This document shows positions 1 to 10,594 of a stretch of 64,000 nucleotides of DNA, in pieces. The notes beneath the pieces were generated by a model. The model saw only the letters and a program-made list of their open reading frames with translations, was not told where the DNA came from and made no database searches. Position numbers and translations under genes: made by a program. Position 1 is the first letter of the stretch. Each line of letters begins with the position of its first letter. The DNA is taken from positions 30,911,446 through 30,975,445 of the forward strand of contig CM043969.1 in assembly GCA_014529385.2 (NCBI GenBank), in the 5' to 3' direction. This stretch comes from Adiantum capillus-veneris (lineage: Eukaryota > Streptophyta > Polypodiopsida > Polypodiales > Pteridaceae).

Positions 1-18
1 GATTTAACACATAATTTT

Positions 19-380
19 TCACATAACTCGGCAAGAGTTGGCATTCTCATCACTAAAGATGTGAGAGTTAACTTCCGGCGGTGACGCTGCCTCATCTCCA
101 TCCACATCTGACGATAGCAATTGGCCCTTTGGACCGTTCTTGCTCTTGTTACTAACTTTGAAGTTGCTGTTGAATGACTAGAGGTTGTCTAGATGGTCAT
201 TGTCGGGGATGTAGTGACTCTTGCCGCCCAGAAGATCCACCTTCTTCCCTATCTTCTGAAGACATTTCACTAGTACTTTTGGATCGACGGAGCCCACCAT
301 GAGTGAAGGCAGCAATACCCTATATTCCATTGAGGGCTTTCTTCACCAGCTTCATGCAGGCATCGCAGTCTATGGAGACC
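19..380 (-). pseudogene. HIPP-type heavy-metal-associated isoprenylated protein, 3' exon remnant
   Basis: Read on the minus strand from 380 down, the sequence gives an HMA metal-binding start (DCDACMKLVKKALNGI; the CxxC pair binds metal), an in-frame TAG where the family usually has Glu, and, after a frameshift and shortened middle, the end of the HMA fold (GSVDPKVLVKCLQKIGKKV). A further TAG is followed by a Lys/Asp-rich linker and the terminus FSDENANSCRVM-stop. CRVM fits a CaaX prenylation box, and FSDEN...C..M is a typical HIPP ending. A possible splice acceptor (TTTAG) lies at about 381, matching the usual HIPP intron before the HMA domain. HIPPs are cytosolic or membrane-attached metallochaperones. 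Two stops and a frameshift make this a pseudogene. It lies about 1 kb inside a CACTA right end, so it may be captured cargo. The family call is strong; the exon structure is inferred. Confidence 0.72.
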
Positions 381-520
381 TAAATCTAATCTAATATAAC
401 GTAAATCTAAATCTAGCGTAAATAAACATAAATCTAACTAAAAATAAACCTAAATCTAATCTAATTTAACTTAAATAAACCTAAATCTAATTTAACGTAA
501 GTCTACATCTAACCTAATCT
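381..520. repeat. Degenerate CTAAATCTAA array
   Basis: Repeated CCTAAATCTAA, CTAATCTAAT and GTAAATCTA units fill this stretch. They resemble a degenerate plant telomere-type motif (CCCTAAA) but contain no clean run of it. The array abuts the HMA exon of the HIPP remnant, where an intron would be expected. Confidence 0.6.
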
Positions 521-780
521 TTAACGTCTTTTAGGATACTTTCCTACGACGTTATAACTCTCTTCTTCTTGTGTGTGTGCGCATGTGTGGATGTGTGTGC
601 CAATAAAAAGAGATAAATGGTATAACCTTTCTATCACCCATGCCAAGTATGATAGATTGGTTATGCCATTTCCCTCTTGAATAATAGGTCTTGAGTTCAA
701 CTCCTCGTCGGCTAGATCTTTAGGTCTTTTAATTTTAATTAGTTTCCTACGACATTAAATTAGTTTCTCTCTCTTTCTCT
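521..780. other. Unassigned AT-rich spacer
   Basis: No coding signal is visible. The motif TTTCCTACGACRTT occurs twice (about 541 and 746). A stretch near 690-705 (GAGTTCAACTCCT) resembles a pol III box B, but no convincing box A is present, so I do not call a SINE. Confidence 0.4.
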
Positions 781-960
781 CTCAATGTGTGTGCGTTTTT
801 TTGTTTATGCATGTTTTCTCTCTCTTTTCGTCTCTCAATGTGTGCGTTTTTTGTTTATGCATGTTCTCTCTCTCTTTTCCTCTCTCAATGTGTGCGTTTT
901 TTGTTTATGCATGCTCTCTCTCTCTTTTCCTCTCTCAATGTGTGTGTGCGTTTTTTTTTA
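781..960. repeat. Minisatellite, four copies of a 50-53 bp unit
   Basis: Units start at 781, 834, 884 and 934, each beginning CTCAATGTGTG, followed by a GCG-T-run-GTTTATGCATG block and a CT-rich tail. The first unit is 53 bp and the next two are 50 bp. The open frames here come from the repeat and are not genes. Confidence 0.9.
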
Positions 961-969
961 TGTTTGTAC

Positions 970-977
970 TCTTTCTT

Positions 978-1051
<74 letters not shown>

Positions 1052-1216
1052 AAAAACACTATGTGTGTGTGTGAGAGAGAGAGAGAGAGAGGGAGAGAGA
1101 AAGAGGGGAAGGGAACATGAGAGTGAGGAGAGGGAAGGAGCATACCTGTCTCTCCTTCCTCTCCTCGTGTGTGTGTGTGTGTGGAGAAGAAAGAGAGAGA
1201 GAGAGAGAGAGGGAGA
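970..1216. repeat. (CT)n microsatellite followed by (GA)n tracts
   Basis: A nearly pure CT run of about 67 bp (982-1048) is followed by GA runs near 1072-1110 and 1188-1216. The CT and GA blocks are complementary and could fold against each other. Confidence 0.92.
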
Positions 1217-1246
1217 GCGTTACCTGCTCCTTGCTTGAGGGTGCCG

Positions 1247-1275
1247 AAAAACTCAGATCTGAGATCTGAGTTTTT
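1247..1275. repeat. Perfect 14-bp inverted repeat with 1-nt spacer
   Basis: The arms AAAAACTCAGATCT and AGATCTGAGTTTTT are separated by a single G. The structure lies in the subterminal part of the CACTA end. Confidence 0.85.
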
Positions 1276-1308
1276 GGGCGCTCTCTATTATTTTTTTTAG
1301 CCCAGCCT

Positions 1309-1364
1309 GCGTCGCTATGAGCGTCGCAAATTTACTTGTAAATTTGCGACGCTCATAGCGACGC
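1309..1364. repeat. Perfect 27-bp inverted repeat with 2-nt loop
   Basis: The left arm runs 1309-1335 and the right arm 1338-1364. Both contain GCGTCGC/GCGACGC blocks. GC-rich GCGACG subterminal repeats of this kind are known in plant CACTA elements and serve as transposase binding sites in characterised ones; that role here is inferred. Confidence 0.88.
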
Positions 1365-1426
1365 CGGGATTATTTTTTTTTGAGCGTCGTTGTGTGAGCA
1401 TTGCTAATATGAATCCTCTTGTAGTG

Positions 1427-1850
1427 AATCCTTCATGAAGCTTAAGCAAGCTCTCACTTCAACCCCAATATTGAAAGAATCACTTTGAAATAAGATATTC
1501 CATATACATGTTGATGCTTCCAATTTTTCCATTGGGTGTATATTAGGTCAACCAAGAGACGTAAAGATTGATTTTCTATTTCTTATGCTAGTAGACAGTT
1601 GAATGGGGGAGAGAAAAACTAAACAACCACCAAAAGAGAAGGATTAGGGATGATATACGCCATAAAAAAGTATAGACATTACCTATTAGGCAAGAAATTT
1701 GTGCTCTTTGTGGACCACCAAGCTTTATTGTACTTGGTCAACAAGCCATGCAACATAGGAAGAATAATGAGATGGTTCATAATTCTTTTGGAATTTGATT
1801 CCACTATAGTTGTAAAAAACGGAACCACACACCAAAGAGAAGATCATTAA
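1427..1850 (+). pseudogene. Gypsy family G fragment: RNase H domain
   Basis: The sequence starts abruptly at the CACTA end and matches 24,465-24,900 of element G in this window (both read GAATCCTTCATGAAGCTTAAG). It encodes the second half of a Ty3/gypsy RNase H: the open part at 1650-1850 carries AIKKYRHYLLGKKF and VDHQALLYLVNKP, typical of the domain just before the integrase. Upstream the frame is broken several times. The expected reverse transcriptase is absent. The piece is a relic of a second, older copy of family G. Confidence 0.8.
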
Positions 1851-2970
1851 TTGAGCATAATTTCAAGAGAACCACCAAGAAAAGTAGATATCTACCAAAT
1901 GCATGTCTGTTCTCATAGAAATGATATCCCGTTGGTCAGAAGATATGGTTTCATTAATGACCATAGCTCAAGTGGATTCTCAAATACCACTTCCTATTAC
2001 ACTATGATTAATTGGGCAATTGTATATGTATCAATTACTAGCTGGAAGGATATAAAAAAGAAACAGAGATGGAATATTAATTTTGTGTATTGGTCCCGAG
2101 AAGAAAACCCAATACCTAATTCAAGCACACATTACCATAGTAGGACTTTAATTTGTAGACCACCAAACTATGCAATGTATCTTAAGACTTGGAGTATTTT
2201 TGCCAACCATGAGAAGTGATGTGCACTCATTTGTGAAAAAATATCTTCAATGCTAGAAGCAAGCACCCATACCTCATGAGACATTATTTCTGATTTCACT
2301 TGTTTATAAGTAGAGTAACTATCTAGTTACTTACTTATCAAGCCGAACCTTTTTGAAGGATATGAGTAAATACCGCCAAAGTGCTATTTGAAACAGAAGC
2401 AAGAGACTATTCTGTTATTGGACACCAATTTTATTAAAGAGGAAAGGATTAACATTTGAGTCTTTGTGCAACTGAAGATGAACATATCCCCACTCTATAA
2501 CAAGCACATGCTAGATTAGCTTGAGGTCACTTTTCTAGTGAAATCACCACTAGAGAAATTTTAATGGCAGGCATATGGTGGCCACACTTTTTGTAGATGC
2601 TTAAGAATATGTTAGAAAGTGTGATGCATGCCAACAAGAAAAAATACCAACTAGGGTAGATAGCATATCTTTAAGACCAATGATGGGGGCTAGAGCTTTT
2701 GCAAGATGGGCCATAGATTTTATCGGACCAATACAACCACTTGCTTATAGAACTCAGTCTCAATATATCATTGTAGCTACGGACTATTTGATCAAGTGGG
2801 TAGAGGCTAAGGCAACCAGAAAGAATAATGCTAGAACCACAGTCGCACTCTTGTACGAGAATGTATTAACCAGACATGGACTTCCAATAGAAATTTTCAG
2901 TGAGACAGGGAACTCATTTCCTCAATGAGGTAGTGGTAGAAAAATATTCTAACAATGAATTTCAGGTTTG
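1851..2970 (+). pseudogene. Gypsy family G fragment: integrase zinc-finger and catalytic core
   Basis: This continues the fragment above. Remnants of two successive H2C2 zinc-finger modules (about 2040-2280 and 2360-2640) are followed by an open core segment at 2680-2928 with FARWAIDFIGPIQP (first catalytic Asp) and DYLIKWVEAKATRKNNARTT. The second Asp region is altered (IFSETGNSF instead of SDRGTHF). Homology to element G fades at about 2,970. This copy keeps about 170 bp, including the first catalytic Asp, that element G has lost, and so shows the ancestral arrangement. Confidence 0.8.
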
Positions 2971-3440
2971 CATGGATTTCACATCTTTTCAAAGGTTTAA
3001 TGCAAGATATTTGAAAATAAGAATAACAAGGGATATCTACATTAAAATTTTGTTTTCCTTGATTGGCATGAGCATATACTCTTGAATGTTATGATTCCTA
3101 ATTACACAAGAGATTGTCTTTTAAATAATGCGAAAGTTGTATTTTCTTTACCTACCTGCTAGCATAATTATTTGACTTACTCATGCTTATGTCAATTATT
3201 TATTTGAAATGTTTGTATTAAGACACATAGCATAAAGAATTATTTAAAGATATACTCAAGGACTTCGGCAAAGAGTGGGAAGTGGAAAATCAAATACTTT
3301 GTATACAAAAGATAATATCTTAAGTGTGAAGTTTCATGAGTAGTCTCATTTGGCTTAATTGCAATAATGGATTGGTAACACAAATAATAGGTGGTGTGAT
3401 TTTGAACCACTTAAGAAGTACACTATCATGGATACTTCAC
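2971..3440. other. Unassigned; possible small inverted-repeat element
   Basis: No coding similarity is visible. At about 3321-3450 an imperfect inverted repeat of about 20 bp (CTTAAGTGTGAAGT and its complement ACTTCACACCTAAG) brackets roughly 130 bp. This would suit a small MITE, but no target-site duplication can be made out. Confidence 0.3.
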
Positions 3441-3639
3441 ACCTAAGTTGAGTTGTTTGTATTGGGGTCAACCCAACTTGGGCAGTCACACATCATGCAA
3501 ACAAGTTGTAAGAGCCCATGTAAGGTCTAAAACTTTAAATACAAAAATATCTCTTTTATTTGCTTCACTCATGTGTAACCTTATCATATCCTTGTTCTCT
3601 CTCACTCTTCTTCTTTGCAACACCCACAACTCCCTAGCT

Positions 3640-3816
3640 ATGTCTACTCAAGAGTGCATACACTTTTGCACAACCCTAAGAAGCGGTATCAAATCTTTGG
3701 TTTCATTTTGGGGAGATCTTGTAGCAGAGGAAGAAACTATGAGAAAGAGATGTGAAGAAGGCTATAATTTTTCGGATGTTGAGTGGACAAAGGACTGGCA
3801 GCAGTACCTTGCATAG
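3640..3816 (+). CDS. Hypothetical 58-codon frame with promoter-like upstream
   Basis: An ATG at 3640 opens a frame beginning MSTQECIHFCTTLRSG and ending WTKDWQQYLA at a TAG. The same frame is open upstream from 3448, but the preceding 100 bp look like a leader: a TTTAAATACAAAA stretch, then a CT-rich run. More hydrophilic coding-like sequence in another frame follows to about 3,900. I do not recognise the protein. It could be a first exon, an LTR-internal leader frame, or chance. Confidence 0.2.
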   Translation: MSTQECIHFCTTLRSGIKSLVSFWGDLVAEEETMRKRCEEGYNFSDVEWTKDWQQYLA

Positions 3817-4380
3817 CTGAGAGAACTACAAGGGCCTACTTTCTTGAGCTTGTGCATGGCTGTGAGAAGGAACCAATTGTTGAGCTTATATGTGAAGTTA
3901 TTTAGGATATAGGCCCGCATCTCCTCTACTTATATATCATCATGTATACATATTCTACACACTTTTAGGGATGCACTCTTTGTTTATCGTGTATATTTTC
4001 TTCTCTTCCTCTATATTTTGAACACGGTATTAGATAGTGGTTTCTTTTTCTTCTCAAAAACATGACATTTTTTATCTCCTGCAACTTGTATTTCAATTAC
4101 ATCTGGCAATTGTGATTTTCTATAGCCGCATCAGTTGTGGTTTGATTTAGTGGATTATGACGTCTTATATAGTGGACAAGAAGTTGTTATCTTGTGCATC
4201 TGTGAGACTTTTAAATCGTGAGAAGGTATATTTTTCAATGAGAGTGAATATTTGTCTATCTATCGATTTCACCTCCAAGAGAAAATGGCCGATGCAAAAT
4301 AAGATATTGGCACCCAATCAGTGCATGAAGATCAACAACAAGCGGCTTCTAATTCATTTCAAAGCATTTAGTCTCTAGCA
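3817..4380. other. Unassigned, with a possible degenerate Copia primer-binding site
   Basis: At about 4019-4040 the string GAACACGGTATTAGATAGTGG resembles the end of a Copia LTR followed by a mutated initiator-Met tRNA primer binding site (canonical TGGTATCAGAGC). About 250 bp on, a short frame starting MADAK could be a gag start. No matching LTR partner is seen, so this is weak. Confidence 0.25.
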
Positions 4381-4575
4381 CACGGTATCGTGCTGTGACA
4401 CGTACATAGTCGGAACACATGCTACAAGAGTTATCTTGTAACTTTTTAGATACATAGTTATATTTCCTATAATGTACATATGCATATCTAAGTATAATAA
4501 TAATCTTTCTATCTCATTCTATTATTTATCTCAAGGGTAACATATTCTTACTTTACCGTCAAAAAGTACTATGGA
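4381..4575 (+). repeat. Dispersed repeat, copy 1 (LTR-like)
   Basis: About 190 bp here are repeated in the same orientation at 63,807-64,000 with high identity. Both copies start in an ACACGNTNTCGTGYTGTGACACG block, pass through TACAAGAGTTATCTTGTAAC and end TTTACCRTCAAAAA. The TG...CA frame and AT-rich body look like a short Copia LTR, but similarity runs slightly beyond the TG, and no flanking duplication is evident. Confidence 0.75.
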
Positions 4576-5550
4576 AAAAGCATCAATAGCTCCGCCTCTT
4601 TAACTTGGGGCAAAAAGCATTGATTCTTTATTTCTACTATGTCATTATCATATTAAACCCTAGCTAGATCCTATATCTAGGGTAAATTCCAATATATATA
4701 TATTCTATGTATTTTTCATATTTTTCTTATAGTTCTTTTTAAATAGTTACTAGGAAGGAATCAAATCCTAGTGGGACACTAACTTCCATGATTCTCAAAG
4801 ATACCCCTATTTTAATGAATTATGGCAAGCATGATTACAAAACTTTGTCAAGGAGCCATGTCATGCTCTCATAATCTATTAGAATTAACGTATGGATTAG
4901 CCGTAAAATACACTTTCAACAACGTATAGTGTTTCTCTTTGGCACATAAAGGCTCAATGAAATACTTCTATCACCGGATCCCATTATACTACCTCTCATA
5001 GACTATAACTTTTCTTTTGAAGTAAGCGTAGTTATCTTGCTATGAACCAGTAGGATTTGTACACACAATTAATCCCAATCACTAGACAAAATATATATAT
5101 TATGGTAAGCACAAAACTACAATTCCAAAGAACAATTCGTAGCCTATTTGTTCAGTCAAGATTGAATGCCACTTACTCGTCTATTAACCCTTTCATATTT
5201 TCCATGATACGATATGACCATAGCCTTGATGCTTTCATCTTTTTGTTGTTTTGACATTCTCTTTTGTGTTATTTCTTTGTGTATGTGAGTGCAAGAGAGA
5301 AAGAGTGGGGCTTCTTTGATTGCACTTCCTTACAAACCCTAGTCTTCATGGCATCTATGGTTTAACTCCTTTATATATATTTTTTTGAGTTCTCTCACGA
5401 ACTCTCACAGCCATAAACCCAATGCTTTCCTGGCAAGACCGCAAATTTCTCGACAACGGTATGTCGGCACAACAAGTGACGCATAGTGCTTGACAACTCT
5501 CAAAATGGTCAAATTCAAACCACATGTAATGGAAAAATATCAATAAAGAA
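4576..5550. other. Unassigned; contains a T-plus leader-like block
   Basis: At about 4,905-5,010, TTTCAACAACGTAT and the following text resemble the untranslated leader of T-plus at 42,780-42,880, suggesting a scrap of that family. The rest (including 5,057-5,254 and a TATA-like TTATATATATTTT near 5,370) shows nothing I can assign. Confidence 0.35.
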
Positions 5551-5871
5551 GTGACAAAGGACATGATCAAAAGAATATGGCCATGTGAGGACACAAAGAT
5601 CAGAAGAGGAAGGTGGAAGATTTTGAAGTGCAACCATGATGCAATCAAAGAAAACACTGAGAGGATCTACTTGGAAGTTTATGGCCATCCCATGCACATT
5701 GCATATTGTGCGCTATATTTTTTTAAAATGTTATATGTTCACTTTGTGCAACAAAGACCAGTAGACTTTTTGTCAAAGGAGACAACTTTTGCCACTCATG
5801 ATTTCGGGGAGAGTTGTGTCACTTTCACCCAAGATGAGCTGCCATTAATAGTGGAAGGCGCCAACCTATAG
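5551..5871 (+). CDS. Hypothetical 106-codon open frame
   Basis: The frame starts MTKDMIKRIWPCEDTK, has a basic N-terminal half and an aromatic-rich middle, and ends in a TAG. I do not recognise a family. Downstream frames (5971-6237, 6182-6397) contain CxxC pairs (QCLVCCKNF, QCAICSQDI) but no complete finger. The block lies beside the hAT remnant and may be part of that or another element. Confidence 0.2.
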   Translation: MTKDMIKRIWPCEDTKIRRGRWKILKCNHDAIKENTERIYLEVYGHPMHIAYCALYFFKMLYVHFVQQRPVDFLSKETTFATHDFGESCVTFTQDELPLIVEGANL

Positions 5872-6499
5872 TTAAAGAGAGAGAAGGATATTTACACGAC
5901 ACAACTGGCAAAGAAGGATGCATAAATAACACAACTTTTTATAGCCACACAGACACCCCAACCCTCATAGGTGAGGAAGGAGAAAAACATTCACCACTTA
6001 ATCCAAGATGTTCAGAATCTGACACAACGAGTGAATCCAACACATGTACAAGGGACACACATTAGCCACCTTGTCCTGCATCCAAATTTGGGCCCCTCCT
6101 CTACTTCAGATGCATCCTCATCTTTCCAATGTTTAGTTTGCTGCAAGAATTTTGATGGATGGATAAAGTGGATATTATTCATTGACATGTGGTCATTATT
6201 ATCACTTTGTCTATCTTATTTGTTTAATAGGAAATAGTAGCCAATGCGCAATTTGTTCACAAGATATTCCACAAGGAATATATATTTTATTTGGCATGGA
6301 AAATGAGTATAAACTCAAGCAAGCGCGCCAAGATACCCCTAGCACAATTAGAAATCCGTTTGGTGAACAAGATGCTACTTCAGAGCAACACAATTGAGAT
6401 CGACAAACTATGTATAATTGCAAATATGAAGCACTATATATGATCAAAACACATTTGAATACAATATCTTTTACAATGTTTTTTGACACGATCTTCATT

Positions 6500-8200
6500 C
6501 TACTCTTAAGCTATATTGAATTTGTGAAGTTGTTATCTGGTCCTAAGTCTGAGTGTTGTGGTTCTCCTTGTAATTCAACATCCACGTCTATTATTAAATT
6601 CTCTTATATTTTGTCTATAGTATATTGAGATACACCAACATTGAACTCTTCTTCGTCTGCGTTTTGACAAACATATAACCACGTTGGCATTTTCTCTTTG
6701 TAGCCAACACTTTCAATGTGATTCAATATATTTTCGTTGCAAAATATATACACTAATTTATCGCTCTCTCTGTTTAATAGTTTGTTGTGAATAGTGTTGT
6801 GAACATACTTGTACATACTCTAGTTTCTCTCTGAACTTGAGTTTGCTGCACATTGTGGTAGTACTTTCATTGCAAGGGAATGTAAGATAAGTAATTATCT
6901 CGACCATTCATCATCCACCATTTCCATCCAGGTTGCTCTTTTGCCATTATCTGTACAAAATCATTCGCAAAAGGAACTACTTTTGATCTAAATGCACTTA
7001 TTTTTTTTATGCAATCAATTCGGTCATAAACTGAGTATTGGACATCAGTTCTAAATGATAATACTTCAGATCAAGCATGTAAGAAACACTATGGTGTGGA
7101 CTATGAGCTCTCTTTCACCTTGCATGAAAATACTTGGCCAAAATTTTTTGTTGTTTTCCAGAGAATGGTAGTTACCACTCCTCTACTACCGACTCTTTCA
7201 TCTCTTCAGGATTTTCAACACTCTGTTGGACTGACCACCATGTCATCCACACTTTGCACAAGTTTGTTTCATTTTGATCAAGGTTGCAGATCGTGAACAT
7301 AATGGGCATCATTACATGGTATGCATCCATTACACTCCTCCAACAAGAAGACTTGTTTACGTCGCCACGTAGACATGTAATCTTATCTTTCACTTTTTCT
7401 ATCTTTTGAAGCTTCCATTCATCAAATCCATGTAATTGAATGTGTCAATAACAGCGCATTTATTGCAGAAAAGTAATTTCAAGGTATAAAAGTGTGTGTA
7501 GAACCGAGTTTAAGCAAAAAGTTTCAAAATCACTCACATCTGCATTCTATACAAATCGAGCACTCTTTGTTGTTCCAAGATAAATTTCACAACCTGATGT
7601 GCTGTGTCAATTATTCTGGCAAACCATGTGGTTTCTTCGTTAGTGTACCAATCCTTCACCACCAAGTTTAAGATGTGTGTATTACAACAATTGGCAAAAA
7701 TGTATGGAAAGAACTTCTTTATTAATTTACTGGCATTTTTGTAATTTTAATTACATTAATCATGACCTCAAAAATGTATTTGCCACTTTTAATTGCACCA
7801 GAACTATCTATCACCTTTAAACCGTTCTCCCATTGGACAAACCAGCATTACATTGATCAGCAATCTTCTTTGAACATTTGACCAACCATCACTCATAATC
7901 GTGCATCCTTAAAGCGAAATATGCCCAAGCATAGTTTGCCAACACACTCTTTGACTTCGACGTAGCATTTGTCCAAGAAAACATTTTGTATCATGTGATA
8001 AGAAGCAACCAAAAATCCTGGGCCAAACTCATCAATTGCTGTCTATTATGACCAAAGCACTTCTAGTGAAGAATATTGCTTTGGCAAGTGCACTTTGTGC
8101 TTCTTCTAGAGACTGCACTTGAGAGCTTTGATGTAATGATTTTAGAAGCATTTGACCAATTTCACCTTCATTGTGACGGTGTTATCATGCAAAAAAGAAG
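6500..8200 (-). pseudogene. hAT-superfamily transposase, decayed copy 1
   Basis: Reading from 8,200 down, a linker is followed by GCTIMSDGWSNVQRR (about 7,905-7,860), the signature of the DUF659/RNase H-like core. Next come the NCCNTHILNLVVKDWYTNEE block (about 7,690-7,640), corresponding to the conserved CAxH...L region, then FWPSIFMQ near 7,140. The C-terminal hAT dimerisation region follows (AMKVLPQCAANSSSERN, then YKYVHNTIHNKLLNRESDKL) near 6,880-6,740. Several stops and frameshifts separate these pieces. hAT transposases cut and paste DNA and make 8-bp duplications. No terminal repeats were found. A sister copy lies at 62.6-63.8 kb on the opposite strand. Confidence 0.78.
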
Positions 8201-8469
8201 GAAAAAAATAACCTCTATAGCCTTGCACACACCACACCGTCAAAAGGAAACACCATAAAGCTGCGGAAAACAGCTATGTCGAACACCTGTAAAGTTGGGT
8301 GGGAAACAGCCCTAACCTGAACCATGATTAAAATTGATGAAAATCAAGACCTAAAGATGAATATATTGTCATGTAGGCCTCTATAGAGTATCCATATGCT
8401 TGATTCCGACAACAGATGAGAGAGTTACAAGCTTTCGAAGATGGGGTATCTCTCAAAAGATCCAAAAAG
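8201..8469. other. Unassigned spacer
   Basis: No feature is recognised. It lies between the hAT remnant and the tandem duplication. Confidence 0.4.
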
Positions 8470-9474
8470 CTAGTCTCTGTAAGCAAAAAAGGGGTGCAAA
8501 GAATTGCAGCCATTAAAAAGGGGATTTTTTTATTCTTATCCCAAGTAATTTTCTCTCTCCTCTTATACGACATGGTTCTCTCTTTGTGCACCTTTTAATT
8601 GGCCCAATTTTGGCCTTTTTGGGTGAAAAATAAGTTGTCGGTGACCATTTGACCAAGGAATGGGGTGGGAGCTAGTGTTCGGGGACCAAAAAGCTGGCTA
8701 GACACCTGTCTAGGCAGTGGAAACTCACAATGGGAACCCACTCTCTCCCCCAACACCCAAGAAACCCATTAGCAAGGCAAGAGAAGCTCCATTTTCCTCT
8801 TTGATACAACCTTAGGGGTGCCCACTCCCCCCCCCCTTATACCCTCCAATTTCCACTTTCACGCCCCATGTGGGATTACTCCATTGCTTCTTGGCACCAT
8901 CCTCCCACCGCCCCAACTTCCCCAAAAGTTTCCAGCTTCTCCCAAATCATGAGGGGACTTCTCATACAAAAATCTAGTCTCTGTAAGCAAAAAAGGGGTG
9001 CAAAGAATTGCAGCCATTAAAAAGAGGATATTTTTTATTCTTATCCCAAGTAATTTTCTCTCTCCTCTTATATGACATGGTTCTCTCTTTGGGCACCTTT
9101 TAATTGGTTCAATTTTGGCCTTTTTGGGTGAAAAATAAGTTGTCGGTGACCATTTGACCAAGGAATGGGGTGGGGGCTAGTGTCCGGGGACCAAAAAGGT
9201 GTCTAGGCACCTATCTACGCAGTGGAAACTCACAATGGGAACCCCCTCTCTCCCCCAACACCCAAGAACCCCATTAGCAAGGCAAGAGAAGCTCCATTTG
9301 CCTCTTTGATACAACCTTAGCGGTGCCCACTCCCCCCCCCCTTATACCCTCCAATTTCCACTTTCACGCCCCATGTGGGATTACTCCATTGCCTCTTGGC
9401 ACCATCCTCCCACCGCCCCAACTTCCCCAAAAGTTTCCAGCTTCTCCCAAAGCATGAGGGGACTTCTCATACAA
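8470..9474. repeat. Tandem duplication of a 504-bp unit
   Basis: Unit 1 runs 8470-8973 and unit 2 8974-9474, both starting CTAGTCTCTGTAAGC and ending GGGGACTTCTCATACAA. They differ by scattered substitutions and small indels (for example the T-run near 8,525 against 9,030, and AGCTGGCTAGACACC against AGGTGTCTAGGCACC). Each unit includes a C9-C10 run. Similar minus-strand frames in the two units come from the duplication. I cannot assign the unit to a known element. Confidence 0.93.
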
Positions 9475-9655
9475 TTTTCCCCGAGGCATACCTTGTTGCT
9501 CTGGTCGCCGAATGATGCACATTAACACATGACTCGAATCCCATCACCTCGGCTATATCCAAAAATATAAAACTCCAGTATTTATTATCTTAGACCCCCA
9601 AGTTGGCCTAGTTTCCCTTCTCTCACGCACCCGCAATCACCTTCTAAGTTGAGAC
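9475..9655. other. Unassigned flank of LTR A
   Basis: No feature recognised. It would be the outer flank of the minus-strand LTR element that follows. Confidence 0.4.
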
Positions 9656-10142
9656 TGCTTCTACAGACGAAAACATGGCTGCCCTGCAAAATACCCAAGA
9701 TAACATAATATCTAGCATAAATTGACAAATCTGCATACCTGGCGATTCCCATAGCATGTAAACCACGATGTATGCAAATAGAGAGAGACTGAGAGTGACA
9801 CAGGAGAAGAGCACGTGTAGGTGCACCTCCTAGAGTGGAGTGCTATGCCAGCACGACGAGAGAGAAGAGAGGAGAGGAGAGAAGAGAGACACAAGAACTG
9901 AGTGCAATCTCCCCCCGTGCAAGAGTGACCATTTCCCTCTTGCACGTATTTGTTTTATAGATTTCCTGAATGGTCAAATTGGTTACAAACTGGCCGGCCG
10001 ATCATAAATGGCCAAAGCTCATAGAAGAGCACCTAAATAATAAAATTTATATAAAATATGATATCCTTTTGCAATAGCCTAGCTCGGTCAAGCCTTTTCC
10101 ACCTGTCAGTTGTACAAATAGTAAAATACCAATTCCATAACA
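9656..10142 (-). mobile_element. LTR A (3' LTR candidate) of a pol-less Copia-type element
   Basis: On the minus strand it begins TGTTATGGAATT and ends GTCTGTAGAAGCA (TG...CA). It matches LTR B at 14,647-15,380 over its full length apart from the insertion there. Together they bracket 4.5 kb in the orientation expected for a 3' LTR (A) and a 5' LTR (B). The five bases outside A (GAGAC) and outside B (GATTC) do not form a clean duplication. A and B could therefore be ends of one aged element or LTRs from two insertions. Confidence 0.75.
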
Positions 10143-10594
10143 TATTTTTTCGCTGGAAAGCAACTGTCCTCAGTTGCGAAGATAAAAATCTGCAAACAAT
10201 ACTTATAAAAAAAATGATTAGAAACCTGTATCAAAACTATTACATAGTAAAAGAAAAATTTATAAAATTAGACAACATTCTTTATGCCTGTCGTCATCCA
10301 TATACTACCTATTCTAGTGTCCCATACCACTAGAATAAGCAGAATATGTCATACCCTAATGAATCAGGATATCATTGGTCACACTCATCATTCAATAATC
10401 AATTTTCATCAATCTCAAGTCCAATATTGTCGCGACAAAAAAGCATCAAATACCAATTCCAAATCCAAATCCAACTATCTGCCAACATATACCCATTGCA
10501 AATTCAAATCCAAATATTCTCATTTTGTATACCTGGGTAACAAAATCATACCAGTTACAGTGGTGGCCAGCCACTGCAGCATGGTTTTGTGATC

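Larger units (their letters stand above)
1230..1426. mobile_element. CACTA (En/Spm) transposon, right end
   Basis: The element ends at 1426 with CTCTTGTAGTG, the reverse complement of the classic plant CACTA terminus CACTACAAGAG. It is preceded by GCGTCG-type subterminal repeats and two hairpins. Immediately downstream, gypsy pol sequence starts in mid-domain, so this end is inserted in, or abuts, that older element. The left end (CACTACAAGAG on the plus strand) is not in the window, so the size is unknown. No transposase is recognisable between 1 and 1426. The start given is only the beginning of the visible subterminal structure. Confidence 0.72.

Noticed and set aside
640-730. tRNA-derived SINE (GAGTTCAACTCCT resembles a box B)
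   Set aside because: No acceptable box A at the right distance, no tail and no target duplication.
785-1240. Overlapping open frames of 95-149 codons rich in Leu-Ser or Arg-Glu
   Set aside because: They are translations of the 50-bp minisatellite and CT/GA runs, open in all frames because of base composition.
8328-9161. Two minus-strand frames sharing FLMAAILCTPFLLTET
   Set aside because: The similarity results from the 504-bp tandem duplication; neither frame has coding character.
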